A stretch of 64,000 bases of DNA, taken from Bacteroidales bacterium (GTDB taxonomy: Bacteria; Bacteroidota; Bacteroidia; Bacteroidales; F082). The DNA lies in contig JAEETH010000003.1 in NCBI GenBank assembly GCA_016290215.1, positions 62,001 to 126,000 of the forward strand. The letters run 5' to 3'. Positions 1 to 8,401 of the stretch are shown one piece after another; the stretch's first letter is position 1, and the number at the start of each line of letters is the position of its first letter. Under the pieces are notes generated by a model. That model was given only the letters and a program-made list of their open reading frames with translations. It did no database searches and had not been told where the DNA came from. The translations under genes and the position numbers were made by a program.

Positions 1-342
1 CACAGCCAACCATTTATCACCGTCGCGGACGAGCATGTCAAGCATGATGAGCGTGTCATTAAATTGAAACACAGCCTCATACATTACCTTGACTTCTGGG
101 TCACTAAGATTATCTCGGGTCTCTTGCACCTTCTTCGGGAACTGCGAAGGCGAATTGGGCGACATGTCGATGCCATTGGGAAATACCTCGTGGGCAAGCA
201 CACCGACGTCGGTACCGCGTTGGAACTTAGCCCTTTGCTCAATGCTGAGTTTGTCGCGAAGGTAAGGGTGCTTCTTCTGCATATACAATGCCTTTTCGCA
301 CTGCAAACCCTTGATATAAGTTGACTTGGAGAGGATGTGCAT
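1..342 (-). CDS. DUF2779-like RecB-family nuclease, N-terminal fragment
   Basis: Reading in from 342 to the window edge gives 114 residues with no stop; the gene continues outside. The opening (SKSTYIKGLQCEKALY, then GTDVGVLAHEVFPNG) matches my recollection of the start of DUF2779/TM0106-type proteins, where a PD-(D/E)XK RecB-like nuclease with a Cys near the N-terminus (here C15) probably binds an Fe-S cluster. The catalytic part lies beyond the window, so activity cannot be judged. It starts 2 nt after the stop of the exonuclease gene at 345-1049, so the two are probably co-transcribed and may both act on DNA ends. Confidence 0.65.
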   Translation of the reverse strand, partial: MHILSKSTYIKGLQCEKALYMQKKHPYLRDKLSIEQRAKFQRGTDVGVLAHEVFPNGIDMSPNSPSQFPKKVQETRDNLSDPEVKVMYEAVFQFNDTLIMLDMLVRDGDKWLAV

Positions 343-344
343 GG

Positions 345-1049
345 TCAGTTGGTGTAGTCCACGCAGTCTTCGGGAATGAGTGGCAGGTAGTTGAAGCGCC
401 GCATGAGTTGGGCGATGGCGAGCACGTCTTTCTGGCAGTAAGTCTTGATGCGCTCAAGGTCGTTTTCTTGCCAATACACGCGTCCTACTTCGCTGCCGTT
501 GATGTCGTCCTTCGGCGTAGGAATGTTCAAGATAGCGCAGAGCAAGTCTAACGAGGTGTAGCTCTTGTAGTCGCCGAATTTCCAAAGCTCCATGGTGTCG
601 ATGAAGCTGGTTTCCCAAGGTTTCTTTCCTGCAACTTGAAGTATGCGAGGAATTTGTATGCCGTTAATCATCATGCGACGGGCAATATAAGGGAAGTCGA
701 ACTCCTTGCCATTATGGGCACACAGTTGGGCGTTAGGTGAATCGTAGTGCTTGTTCAGCATGTCGGCGAAGTCGGCAAGTAGGGCCTTCTCGTCGTGGCT
801 GTAGAACGACTTCAAGCGGAAACGCTCTCCGTTGAAGAAACCCACCGAGATGCAGACGACTTTACCGAATTCCGCATATATGGCGGCGCGATCATAGATG
901 TCGGCAGGGGTGTGGTCGGGGTTGTCACGGTTGAGTTGGTCGGCCTTCTTGTCCCATAGTTTTTGCATCCGTTCGTTGAGTTGGTCGTATGTTTTCTCTT
1001 GCGAGACGGTCTCGATGTCGAGGAAGAGGATTTTTGAGAAGTCTATCAT
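345..1049 (-). CDS. Predicted PolB-like 3'-5' exonuclease (DEDDy)
   Basis: A 234-residue protein of the DNA_pol_B_exo2 type. Exo I is at 8-14 (FLDIETV, D11 and E13), Exo II at 111-120 (AHNGKEFDFP) and Exo III at 204-209 (YCQKDV, Tyr plus Asp), which together make the DEDDy metal site. The family is expected to digest single-stranded 3' ends during repair or RNA turnover; the substrate here is not visible. It is followed almost without a gap by the RecB-like nuclease fragment. The 87 nt upstream hold a TCAGTTGT-type short repeat and one copy of a 24-bp dispersed repeat. Confidence 0.85.
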   Translation of the reverse strand: MIDFSKILFLDIETVSQEKTYDQLNERMQKLWDKKADQLNRDNPDHTPADIYDRAAIYAEFGKVVCISVGFFNGERFRLKSFYSHDEKALLADFADMLNKHYDSPNAQLCAHNGKEFDFPYIARRMMINGIQIPRILQVAGKKPWETSFIDTMELWKFGDYKSYTSLDLLCAILNIPTPKDDINGSEVGRVYWQENDLERIKTYCQKDVLAIAQLMRRFNYLPLIPEDCVDYTN

Positions 1050-1052
1050 ATC

Positions 1053-1092
1053 AGTTGTCAGTTATTAGTTGTTCAGTTGTTCAGTTGTTCGA
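1053..1092. repeat. Short-period TCAGTTGT repeat
   Basis: Imperfect tandem copies of TCAGTTGT/TTAGTTGT fill most of the gap between the acylphosphatase stop and the exonuclease start. It belongs to the class of degenerate short-period repeats found in several gaps of this window. No coding sense or promoter box is visible in it. Confidence 0.6.
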
Positions 1093-1096
1093 TTGA

Positions 1097-1120
1097 GGTC
1101 CCTGAGCTTGTCGAAGGGCC
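1097..1120. repeat. 24-bp dispersed repeat, copy 1
   Basis: A 24-bp sequence starting GGTCCCTGAG, with CTTGTCGAAGGGCC at its end. A second copy with a single T-to-C difference lies at 34332-34355 inside a reading frame. The motif resembles the CCCTTCGACAAGCTCAGG repeat that I recall as widely dispersed in unrelated bacterial genomes. Confidence 0.75.
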
Positions 1121-1136
1121 GATAGAAGTTGTGCTG

Positions 1137-1415
1137 TTATCTAATTTCTTGAAAACTATCGTATTTCCTTGTCGGCGGCACCGCCTTAATCTTCATGTCT
1201 ATTATATATGAATAAGGTGTGCCTTCGCCGCAGAGCAAGGTGAAGCGGTCGAGGTCAGCTTCCTCGCCTTCGGCCTCAATGTGGACGCTGCCGTCGGCAT
1301 GGTCGTTTTCCACGTAACCCACCAAATTGCATTGCAATCCGTATCGGTGCACATAGCGTCGGAAGCCCACGTTGAACACGCGTCCGTAAATCCTTATGTC
1401 GTATGCTTTTGTCAT
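1137..1415 (-). CDS. Acylphosphatase
   Basis: 92 residues, the usual length. The signature is present: GRVFNVGFRRYV at 11-22 with the phosphate-binding Arg at R19, and GYVEN at 33-37 with the catalytic Asn at N37. The 18-residue spacing is the one known for this family. It hydrolyses acyl-phosphates such as carbamoyl phosphate in the cytosol. One oddity: the usual Q-G in VQGVGFR is replaced by F-N. The ATG overlaps the stop of the DUF493 gene by 4 nt (ATGA), so the two are translationally coupled. Confidence 0.9.
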   Translation of the reverse strand: MTKAYDIRIYGRVFNVGFRRYVHRYGLQCNLVGYVENDHADGSVHIEAEGEEADLDRFTLLCGEGTPYSYIIDMKIKAVPPTRKYDSFQEIR

Positions 1416-1681
1416 AGGGCGAATTTGAGTCCAGGGATGGTTCTTAGTAGGGCGTATGTGCGTTCAAGATGTTCCTTGCTCTCGATGTCGATGTTGTAGC
1501 AATAGCTGAGGTAATTGCCTTTGCCACTGCTTCTTACGTTGACAAAGCTATGCACGGTTTTCGACTCAGAAAGTGCTTTGCTGATGTTTCGCTTGGCTTC
1601 TTCCTGAAGAATCTCGGCGGCGATGATTAGCTTGATGTCAAAGTTTTGTGGATAGTTGACTTTTTCCTGAGGCTCTGTCAT
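1412..1681 (-). CDS. DUF493 family protein (YbeD-like)
   Basis: 89 residues from the ATG at 1681 (MTEPQEKVNYP). A longer frame reaching 1810 is not believed because it crosses the promoter box at 1701-1708. The compact fold ends in a typical DUF493 tail with the HSFVNVRSSGKGNYLSY core. The family includes E. coli YbeD; a regulatory role through an ACT-like fold has been suggested, but the function is not settled. It forms a two-gene operon with the acylphosphatase. Confidence 0.8.
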   Translation of the reverse strand: MTEPQEKVNYPQNFDIKLIIAAEILQEEAKRNISKALSESKTVHSFVNVRSSGKGNYLSYCYNIDIESKEHLERTYALLRTIPGLKFAL

Positions 1682-1700
1682 AATATCTATTTCTGATTTG

Positions 1701-1708
1701 CAAAAATA
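1701..1708 (-). promoter_or_regulatory. Bacteroidota -7 box (TATTTTTG) for DUF493 operon
   Basis: Minus-strand TATTTTTG, 20 nt before the ATG at 1681, fits TAnnTTTG. It also supports the shorter start of that gene. Confidence 0.55.
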
Positions 1709-1781
1709 TAAAAATTGTGGTGATATTTGTGTTTTTTGGAAAGAATAGTGAAATCTTCCGTGTGGGTGCAATTTTTGTCGT

Positions 1782-1789
1782 ATTTTTGT
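1782..1789 (+). promoter_or_regulatory. -7 box (TATTTTTG) for DUF368 gene
   Basis: TATTTTTG 24 nt before the ATG at 1814; divergent from the box at 1701-1708. Confidence 0.5.
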
Positions 1790-1813
1790 GCTTTGAAAAT
1801 TAAACCACAATAG

Positions 1814-2758
1814 ATGTTTGGTGCTTGGCAGACGATAAAGGTGTTCATCAAAGGCATGATTATGGGAGCCGTGAACGTGTTTCCCGTGTCGAGTGGTACG
1901 GCTTCGCTGATACTTGGCGTTTTTGAGCGTTTTGTCAATGCTATCAAGGCATTAAACCACAAGAACTTCAAGTATTTACGTAAGGGACAATTCGGTGAGT
2001 TTGCCCGTCGTACCGATTTTAGTTTTTTGGTGACAATCGTGTTGGGAATATTGGTGGGTATGGTGCTTACGGCCATCTTTCTTAAGCAAACCCTCAAATC
2101 CTACGAGGTTTACACTTGGTCGTTTTTCATCGGCCTCATCATCGCTTCTGTTATCTATGTGATGAAACGCATCGAGAAGGTGAATGTCAAAAATATTATG
2201 CTGGTGCTGTTAGGCTTGGTGATTTCCTTCTTTTTGTCCATCAAGTCCAATCCTTATTCCAACGATAATTTCCTTTACCTTTTCTTTTGTGGCATTGTTG
2301 GTGCTACGGGAATGGTGGTGCCTGGCATTTCTGGTTCGCATCTCATGCTGCTGATGGGAAATTACGAACTGATTGTCACTGAGGCGATTCCCGCTTTGAC
2401 CAAGGCCTCGACCTTTATGCACGGTGCCGGAATTCTACTGCCGTTTGTGTTAGGCTCGATAGTGAGTATTGTTTCGTTCTCCCACTTGCTTTCATGGCTC
2501 ATGCGCGATTATAGAGATTCCACTTTGTCAGTTTTGGCTGGCTTCATGTTGGGCAGTCTGCCTGTTGTCTATCCCTGGAAGGAACCCACCGCCGACATGA
2601 TGGATTATGTGTTTCATCTTCCGAATTGGAACACCGAATTGCTCATGGCTATCGTGATGGCAGTTTTGGGCGGCCTGACCGTCTATTTGTTGGAATTGAT
2701 GGCAAGGCATACCGAGAGGAAGCAGGCTGAGCGATTACAAACCCCTAAGTCAAACTAA
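1814..2758 (+). CDS. DUF368 membrane protein, PopT-like polyprenyl-phosphate translocase
   Basis: 314 residues, mostly hydrophobic, with about eight to nine membrane segments. It carries the two duplicated family motifs: PVSSGT at 24-29 and PGISGS at 170-175, each in a re-entrant-like Gly/Pro/Ser stretch. DUF368 proteins (PopT) were described as returning undecaprenyl phosphate across the inner membrane for reuse in peptidoglycan and polysaccharide synthesis. The first motif is usually PGVSGGT; here it is PVSSGT, a mild deviation. It is followed 11 nt later by the S4 protein gene and then by a serine hydrolase, all on the plus strand and probably one transcript. Confidence 0.85.
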   Translation: MFGAWQTIKVFIKGMIMGAVNVFPVSSGTASLILGVFERFVNAIKALNHKNFKYLRKGQFGEFARRTDFSFLVTIVLGILVGMVLTAIFLKQTLKSYEVYTWSFFIGLIIASVIYVMKRIEKVNVKNIMLVLLGLVISFFLSIKSNPYSNDNFLYLFFCGIVGATGMVVPGISGSHLMLLMGNYELIVTEAIPALTKASTFMHGAGILLPFVLGSIVSIVSFSHLLSWLMRDYRDSTLSVLAGFMLGSLPVVYPWKEPTADMMDYVFHLPNWNTELLMAIVMAVLGGLTVYLLELMARHTERKQAERLQTPKSN

Positions 2759-2769
2759 ATCAAATAGAA

Positions 2770-3009
2770 ATGGCAAGAAAACTGAATAGAATCGAATTCA
2801 CGCTTCGCGAAGGCGAAGACTTCATCCCTTTGATTTCGTTATTGAAAGCCTGCGACGTAGTGTATTCCGGTGCAGAAGCCCAAGAGGTCGTCAGTGCGGG
2901 CATGGTGCTCCGCAACGGCGAGGTGGAGACCCGCAAACGGGCCAAAATCACCGCTGGTGAAATCATTGTTTTCGAGAATTATGAAATCCTTGTAGAAGGG
3001 TGGGATTAA
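2770..3009 (+). CDS. Small S4-domain RNA-binding protein (YbcJ/YaaA-like)
   Basis: 79 residues consisting almost entirely of an S4-type fold: ISLLKACDVVYSGAEAQEVV, then VLRNGEVETRKRAKITAGE, where the VNGEVEtRRrkKl pattern is the RNA-contacting strand. The length fits stand-alone S4_2 proteins such as YbcJ. Such proteins bind structured RNA; the target here is unknown. It lies between the DUF368 gene (11-nt gap) and the serine hydrolase gene (15-nt gap). Confidence 0.85.
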   Translation: MARKLNRIEFTLREGEDFIPLISLLKACDVVYSGAEAQEVVSAGMVLRNGEVETRKRAKITAGEIIVFENYEILVEGWD

Positions 3010-3024
3010 TAAATAGGAATTATT

Positions 3025-4344
3025 ATGAAAAAAGTTTTATCCATTGTAGGAGCATTGCTCATCGCTGCCGTTATTGGCGGTTGCCTTTATTTGAACAGTT
3101 TGATGCCAATCATCACGGGCTATGCGGCAAAAAACCTGGCCTCAGCCGTGTTTGTTTCGGGCCGCGATGCCAAGACCGTGGAGGACTTGGACCTCAATTT
3201 CTCCTTCATTCGTTTCAATAAAAATAAGGTGGATTATGAGAACAAGACGGTTATGAGCCGATTCCTTTGGGGAAAAGCCACTGCGGCCTATCGAGAAGGT
3301 TATGGAGTCACCTTATTGCGTGGTGCCCATGCCAATGACCTCGAGCAACAGGTTTGTCCTTCCTCCGATGAAGACATGCCTCAAAGACCGCTCCCAATGG
3401 GCGATTCTGCAACAAAGGCGAGGCTGGAGCCAATCGCCAAGGCCTTTGTGGACGATCGGGCTTATAACGGACATCCCTTTGCTTTTGTGGTGCTCCATAA
3501 AGGTGGAGTGGTGGCAGAGCGCTATGATAAGGGCATTACACCCGATATGAAACTGCTGAGCTGGAGCATGGCCAAAAGCTTCACCAACGCCATCGCAGGT
3601 GTCATGGTAAGAGACCGTTTTGTTAATATATATGCTCCAATGGACATGCCCGAATGGCAAAACGATGACCGTAAAGATATTACCATCAACGACTTGATGC
3701 AGATGCAGAGCGGTTTGGAGTGGAACGAGGACTACGGTGCCCGTTCTGACGTCAATCTGATGCTCCATCGTGAGCAAGACATGGGCCTTTATGCCCTCAA
3801 CAAACCCCTTGAACACAAGCCGGGTAGTTTTTGGTACTATTCCAGCGGCAGCACGAACATCGTTATGCGATATCTTTGCGGGAAGTTCCCGTCTGACCAA
3901 GCTTTCCTTGCCTATGTTCACGCGAAACTCTTCGCGCCTTTGGGTATTCGTAATGCTGTTTTTGAATCAGACATGAGTGGTACCCCCGTTGGTTCGTCGT
4001 ATCTTTACATCACGGCCACTGACTTCGCCCGCTTTGGCCAGCTTTATCTAGAGGATGGTTGTGTCGACTCGTTGAGGGTACTTCCCGAAGGCTGGGTGAA
4101 CTACACGACCACGCCCGCGTCCAATAGTGAAAATGGATATGGCTCATTTTTCTGGCTGAATAGAGGGAAAGAGCTCCCTGATGTGCCTGAGGATATGTAT
4201 TATTGCAAAGGCCACGATGGGCAGAGGATATTCGTCATACCCTCTAAAGACTTGGTGGTCGCGATATTAGGTTATTCGCCCATGCCCGATCATGTCATCG
4301 ACTTCAATACGCTTTTGAAGGACATCATTTCCAATATAGATTAA
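3025..4344 (+). CDS. Membrane-anchored serine hydrolase, beta-lactamase fold (class C-like)
   Basis: 439 residues. The N-terminal hydrophobic stretch 4-25 contains VIGGC at 16-20, so it may be a lipoprotein or a plain anchor. The catalytic SxxK is S181-M-A-K184, the second motif is Y271-S-S, and the third (normally KTG/HxG) is GHDGQ near 400. These are the marks of the beta-lactamase/6-aminohexanoate-dimer-hydrolase family acting in the periplasm on peptides, esters or amides; the substrate cannot be read from sequence. It is the last gene of a plus-strand run ending at a strong bidirectional terminator. Confidence 0.85.
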   Translation: MKKVLSIVGALLIAAVIGGCLYLNSLMPIITGYAAKNLASAVFVSGRDAKTVEDLDLNFSFIRFNKNKVDYENKTVMSRFLWGKATAAYREGYGVTLLRGAHANDLEQQVCPSSDEDMPQRPLPMGDSATKARLEPIAKAFVDDRAYNGHPFAFVVLHKGGVVAERYDKGITPDMKLLSWSMAKSFTNAIAGVMVRDRFVNIYAPMDMPEWQNDDRKDITINDLMQMQSGLEWNEDYGARSDVNLMLHREQDMGLYALNKPLEHKPGSFWYYSSGSTNIVMRYLCGKFPSDQAFLAYVHAKLFAPLGIRNAVFESDMSGTPVGSSYLYITATDFARFGQLYLEDGCVDSLRVLPEGWVNYTTTPASNSENGYGSFFWLNRGKELPDVPEDMYYCKGHDGQRIFVIPSKDLVVAILGYSPMPDHVIDFNTLLKDIISNID

Positions 4345-4354
4345 AATGCCATAA

Positions 4355-4391
4355 AAAATGAAGAGACGTGCTTGGCACATCTCTTCATTTT
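4355..4391. terminator. Bidirectional terminator between serine hydrolase and gcvP
   Basis: AAAATGAAGAGA-C-GTGC, a TTG loop, then GCAC-A-TCTCTTCATTTT. A nearly perfect 17-bp stem flanked by A-run and T-run sides, placed between converging genes. Confidence 0.85.
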
Positions 4392-4426
4392 CTGTGTATT
4401 CTGCGATTTCTGCGTGAAACAATTCC

Positions 4427-7291
4427 TTATTCAGCAGAGAACTTGCAGACCAGATTTCTGTCGCCGTAGGCATCGTCGATGCGGGTGACGTGTGGGAAGT
4501 ACTTGTCCTGAACATCGCTCTTCATCGGGAAGCCGGCCTCTTGACGGCTGAAGGGGAACTCCCACTTGTCGGCCATCAGCATCTCGGCGGTGTAAGGCGC
4601 GTGGCTGATGATGTTGTTGCCCTTCTCGGCCTTGCCGTCCTCGATGTCCTTGATTTCCTTGCGGATTTGGATCATGGCTTCGACGAAGCGGTCGAGCTCG
4701 GCGATAGGTTCGCTCTCGGTGGGTTCTACCATTAGGGTCTCGTGCACCGGGAAGGCCACGGTAGGAGCGTGGAAACCGAAGTCCATCAGACGCTTGGCGA
4801 TGTCGATGGCAGCCACACCAACAGTCTTATTGATGCCGTTGATGTCGAGGATCATCTCGTGAGCCACATGGCCGTGGTTGCCGGTGTACAGAATCGGGTA
4901 GTAGTCCTTCAGTCTTTCCTTCAGGTAGTTGGCATTCATGATGGCACCCATAGTAGCTTTCTTCAGGCCTTCACCGCCCAGCATCTTGATGTAGCAGTAG
5001 GTGATGGTGAGGATCTGAGCGCTACCGAACGGAGCGGCTGAAACGGCGCCTTCCTGCTTTTCGCCACCGCAGTGGAACAGGATGTGCGAAGGCAGGTAGG
5101 GCTTCAGGTGTTCGGCCACGCCGATGGGGCCTACGCCAGGACCGCCACCGCCGTGCGGGATGGCGAAGGTCTTGTGCAGGTTGAGGTGGCAGACGTCGGC
5201 ACCGATGAAACCGGGGCTGGTCAGACCGACTTGGGCGTTCATGTTGGCACCGTCCATGTAGACTTGACCGCCGTTGTCGTGGACGATCTTCACGAGGGTG
5301 CGGATGCCGTCCTCATAGATGCCGTGGGTCGAGGGATAGGTGACCATGAAGGCAGCCAGATTGTCCTTGTATTGCTCGGCCTTGGCCTTGGCGTCTTCGA
5401 GGTCGATGTTGCCGTTTTCGTCGCATTTCACCACCACCACTTGCATGCCAGCCATGGCTGCCGAAGCGGGGTTGGTGCCGTGGGCCGAAGCAGGAATCAG
5501 GCAGATGTTGCGGTGACCTTGACCGTTGGCCTCTTGGTAACGACGGATGGTGAGCAGACCGGCATATTCGCCGCTGGCACCCGAGTTAGGCATGAAGCTC
5601 ATACCCTTGAAGCCCGTGATCTCGCAGAGGTCTTTCTCCATCTCAGCGATGAGTTCGAGGTAGCCTTCCGCTTGGTCGGCGGGGACGAAGGGGTGGATGT
5701 TGCCAAACTCAGGCCAGCTGAGGGCATACATCGAAGTGGCGGGATTCAGCTTCATGGTGCAGGAGCCCAGCGGGATCATGCAGCGGTTGAGGCTGAGGTC
5801 GCGGTTCTCGAGTTTCTTCATATAACGCATCATGTCGGTCTCGCTGCGGTATTTGAAGAACATCGGGGCCTGCATGAACTTGGAGGTACGCTGCATCTCA
5901 GCAGGGATGCCGCTGAACTTCTGGCAGTTCGGGTCGCAGACGAGCTCTTCGTGTTGCTTGCCAAGGGCTTCGGCGACGACTTGGCCGATTTCGTTGATGT
6001 CTTCACGTGCCGTAGTCTCGTCGAGGCTGATGCCGAAGTGTTGCTTGTCGATGATGCGGAAGTTCATGCCGTGTTTCTCGGCGGCTTCCTTCACCTTGCA
6101 GGTGCAGGCGCCTTCGGGCAGTTCGAACAACAGCGTGTCGAAGAAGTATTTGTTGAGCTGTTTCACGCCGAGCTTGGTCAGTTCGGAGGTCAGCTTGCCG
6201 GCGAGACAGTTGATGTGATGAGCAATTTCGATCAAGCCTTCTGGACCATGATACAAGGCGTAGAAGCCCGACATGATGGCGAGCAAAGCCTGAGCCGTGC
6301 AGATGTTCGACGTGGCTTTTTCGCGCTTGATGTGTTGCTCACGGGTTTGCAGAGCCAAACGGAAAGCAGGATTGCCAAGGGCATCCACGCTGATGCCGAT
6401 GATACGACCAGGCATTTCGCGCTTGTAAGCCTCGGTGGTGGCGAAGTAACCGGCATGAGGGCCGCCGAATCCCATCGGCAGACCGAAACGTTGGTTGGAA
6501 CCTAAGACCACGTCGGCACCCCATTCGCCGGGAGGCGTGATGAGGGTGAGGCTCAAAAGGTCGGCGGCGACGGCCACTTGCATGCCTTTCTCTTTCCATG
6601 CAGCGACTTTGGCGCGGTTGTCGACAATCTCACCGAATTGGTTGGGGCACTGGATCAGCACGCCGAAGTATTCTTCACTGCAATCGAACTTGTTGATGTC
6701 GTCAATCACGACCTCGATGCCTTGGAAGTGGGCGCGGGTCTTGATGACTTCGATGCTCTGCGGGAACACGTCGTTGGCGACGAAGAACTTCTTCACGCCA
6801 GCCTTCACCTGAGCGCGGCTGCGGCTGTGCCAGAACATCAGCATGGCCTCGGCGGCGGCGGTGCCTTCGTCGAGCAAGCTGGCGTTGGCCAACGGCAGGG
6901 CGGTGAGGTCGCTGATGACGGTCTGGAAGTTCACGAGGGCTTCGAGACGGCCTTGTGAGATCTCAGCTTGGTAAGGAGTATAAGAGGTGTACCAGCCCGG
7001 GTTCTCAAGGATGTTGCGCATGATGACGCCAGGGGTGATGGTGTTGTAGTAGCCCAAGCCGATGTAGGTGCGGAACTGCTTGTTCTTGGCACCCAAGGCC
7101 TTGAGGTGGCTGATGACTTCGTATTCGCTCATGCCTTCGCCGATGTTGAGGTCTTTCGGCAAACGGATTTCGGGAGCGATAATTTCGTCTACAAGTTGTT
7201 CTTGCGATTTCACGCCGATGACTTTGAGCATCTTTTCAGCATCCGATGCGGTAGGTCCATTGTGGCGTTTGATAAAGTTGTTTCTGATCAT
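4427..7291 (-). CDS. gcvP: Glycine dehydrogenase (decarboxylating), P-protein
   Basis: 954 residues, a full-length fused P-protein with both the N-terminal (non-catalytic) and C-terminal (PLP) halves. The PLP-lysine motif LNLHKTFAIPHGGGGPG lies around residue 700, with the glycine-rich loop following; FMPNSGASGEYAG, AHGTNPASAAMAG and MYALSWPEFGNIHPF are further hallmark blocks. It decarboxylates glycine and passes the aminomethyl group to the lipoyl H-protein; no gcvH or gcvT is in the window. It is the last gene of a minus-strand run behind three paralogous membrane proteins, 21 nt after the last of them. A second copy of its first about 40 codons lies at 8250-8374. Confidence 0.97.
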   Translation of the reverse strand: MIRNNFIKRHNGPTASDAEKMLKVIGVKSQEQLVDEIIAPEIRLPKDLNIGEGMSEYEVISHLKALGAKNKQFRTYIGLGYYNTITPGVIMRNILENPGWYTSYTPYQAEISQGRLEALVNFQTVISDLTALPLANASLLDEGTAAAEAMLMFWHSRSRAQVKAGVKKFFVANDVFPQSIEVIKTRAHFQGIEVVIDDINKFDCSEEYFGVLIQCPNQFGEIVDNRAKVAAWKEKGMQVAVAADLLSLTLITPPGEWGADVVLGSNQRFGLPMGFGGPHAGYFATTEAYKREMPGRIIGISVDALGNPAFRLALQTREQHIKREKATSNICTAQALLAIMSGFYALYHGPEGLIEIAHHINCLAGKLTSELTKLGVKQLNKYFFDTLLFELPEGACTCKVKEAAEKHGMNFRIIDKQHFGISLDETTAREDINEIGQVVAEALGKQHEELVCDPNCQKFSGIPAEMQRTSKFMQAPMFFKYRSETDMMRYMKKLENRDLSLNRCMIPLGSCTMKLNPATSMYALSWPEFGNIHPFVPADQAEGYLELIAEMEKDLCEITGFKGMSFMPNSGASGEYAGLLTIRRYQEANGQGHRNICLIPASAHGTNPASAAMAGMQVVVVKCDENGNIDLEDAKAKAEQYKDNLAAFMVTYPSTHGIYEDGIRTLVKIVHDNGGQVYMDGANMNAQVGLTSPGFIGADVCHLNLHKTFAIPHGGGGPGVGPIGVAEHLKPYLPSHILFHCGGEKQEGAVSAAPFGSAQILTITYCYIKMLGGEGLKKATMGAIMNANYLKERLKDYYPILYTGNHGHVAHEMILDINGINKTVGVAAIDIAKRLMDFGFHAPTVAFPVHETLMVEPTESEPIAELDRFVEAMIQIRKEIKDIEDGKAEKGNNIISHAPYTAEMLMADKWEFPFSRQEAGFPMKSDVQDKYFPHVTRIDDAYGDRNLVCKFSAE

Positions 7292-7312
7292 TTTCGAATT
7301 TGTTTTCGTTTT

Positions 7313-8182
7313 TTACTTTATTATATTAAGCTTCTCTTCCAGTGTGTTGATGTCGTCAATGGCTTCGATTTCATCATTTGGTATTTTGTCGAGTTTACGA
7401 ACCCAATCTTTAAAACTGTTCGAATTCTTCAAAATAGTGGTTCGCAAATAATCATATTCTTTTCCCTTTACCTTGCCCTTGTGTTTGAAATAAAGTACAT
7501 CATAGGTGTCCATCTGTCTAGCTTTACGGTGGATTAGTGTCCAGAACTCTTTTTTGAATTGTACAGTTTCAACACTCTCAATTGGCTGGTCTTCTTTTTT
7601 GATAGGCTTTTCTTCAGGCTTCACTTTTTCGACAATTTCTTTTTCCACAGGTTCTTCTTTTATTAAGATAGTGGTTTCTGTAAGTTTTAACTCTCCAGCA
7701 TCCTTCTTTGTGCTGATGAAAGCTTTAGATGATAGGGCATCAGAAATGGCAGAGATTGAATCAGGTTGAGTGGAATTGCTAGAAACTGAGGAAACGCTGT
7801 CGTTTTTGGCACTTGTGTCAATGCGATTAGAAATATATTGATGTGTCTTTGGATTTATCTTGTCATTGTTGAAAACCCTAAACTCAAAAAGTGCTATAAA
7901 GACAATAATAAGACCCAAAAACATGAATAGATACTTCCAATAATATTGTTTGAATCGAGTAATAAAAGGTGTCTTTTCATATTCGGCAAGGATTATTCCA
8001 TCATAAGACTTGTCTGAACAAAGAGGATCAAATATGAAACCTTTCAAATCGTAACCTCTAGGAGGAATGATTTCGTTTTTGACATCACGACCGTCTTTGT
8101 AACATGAATATGAAGGACAATTGCTTCTTTTAGAACCTTCTCCCGAATCAATATAATATCGTTTTTCTTCCAAATTTAACAT
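7313..8182 (-). CDS. Paralogue A of a three-member membrane protein cluster
   Basis: 289 residues, not recognised. Layout: N-terminal domain 8-75 (DSGEGSKRSNCPSYSCYKDG, DVKNEIIPPRGYDLKG, then YDGIILAEYEKTPF), one membrane segment at about 88-110, a Ser/Thr/Glu-rich linker about 115-205, and a C-terminal domain from EFWTLIHRKARQMDTYDVLY to the end. The linker contains DSV and DSI, which fit the Bacteroidota O-glycosylation motif D-S/T-(A/I/L/V/M/T), hinting that the C-terminal half is outside the cytoplasm (inference). It shares layout and motifs with the genes at 8402-9289 and 9310-10158 but is clearly diverged from them. More A/T-rich than gcvP. Confidence 0.75.
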   Translation of the reverse strand: MLNLEEKRYYIDSGEGSKRSNCPSYSCYKDGRDVKNEIIPPRGYDLKGFIFDPLCSDKSYDGIILAEYEKTPFITRFKQYYWKYLFMFLGLIIVFIALFEFRVFNNDKINPKTHQYISNRIDTSAKNDSVSSVSSNSTQPDSISAISDALSSKAFISTKKDAGELKLTETTILIKEEPVEKEIVEKVKPEEKPIKKEDQPIESVETVQFKKEFWTLIHRKARQMDTYDVLYFKHKGKVKGKEYDYLRTTILKNSNSFKDWVRKLDKIPNDEIEAIDDINTLEEKLNIIK

Positions 8183-8249
8183 TACTATTCTTAGTTGACT
8201 TTATTGATGAGTACCTCAATGGATGCGGTGTTAGACAATTGCTGTCTGA

Positions 8250-8374
8250 ATTTCGGGGGCAATGATTTCGTTGACATGTTGTTCTTGCGATTTCACGCCG
8301 ATGACCTTGAGCATCTTTTCAGCATCCGATGCGGTAGGTCCATTGTGGCGTTTGATGAAGTTGTTTCTGATAAT
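8250..8374 (-). pseudogene. Stranded copy of the gcvP 5' end
   Basis: On the minus strand this reads xIRNNFIKRHNGPTASD, then EKMLKVIGVKSQEQ and NEIIAPEI, the gcvP N-terminus. Over 114 aligned positions I count 8 differences from the true gcvP start. The start codon is lost (ATT in place of ATG at 8374-8372) and after the Ile of PEI the frame runs into a stop within six codons. It lies just behind the stop of paralogue B, exactly as the real gcvP start lies behind paralogue A, so it marks a tandem duplication or cassette insertion. Confidence 0.9.
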
Positions 8375-8401
8375 ATTTGATTTGTTTTAATTATGATTTG
8401 T

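Noticed and set aside
5072..6505. Long open frame opposite gcvP (477 codons)
   Set aside because: Pure mirror of gcvP codon use: Val/Asp/His-rich, without known domains. Similar mirrors opposite clpB (25268-27226), hsdM (58856-60382), hsdR (61854-62930) and the response regulator (55589-56722) were left out for the same reason.
8195..8380. 61-codon plus-strand open frame
   Set aside because: It is the complement of the gcvP fragment; the similar frame exists opposite the real gcvP start.
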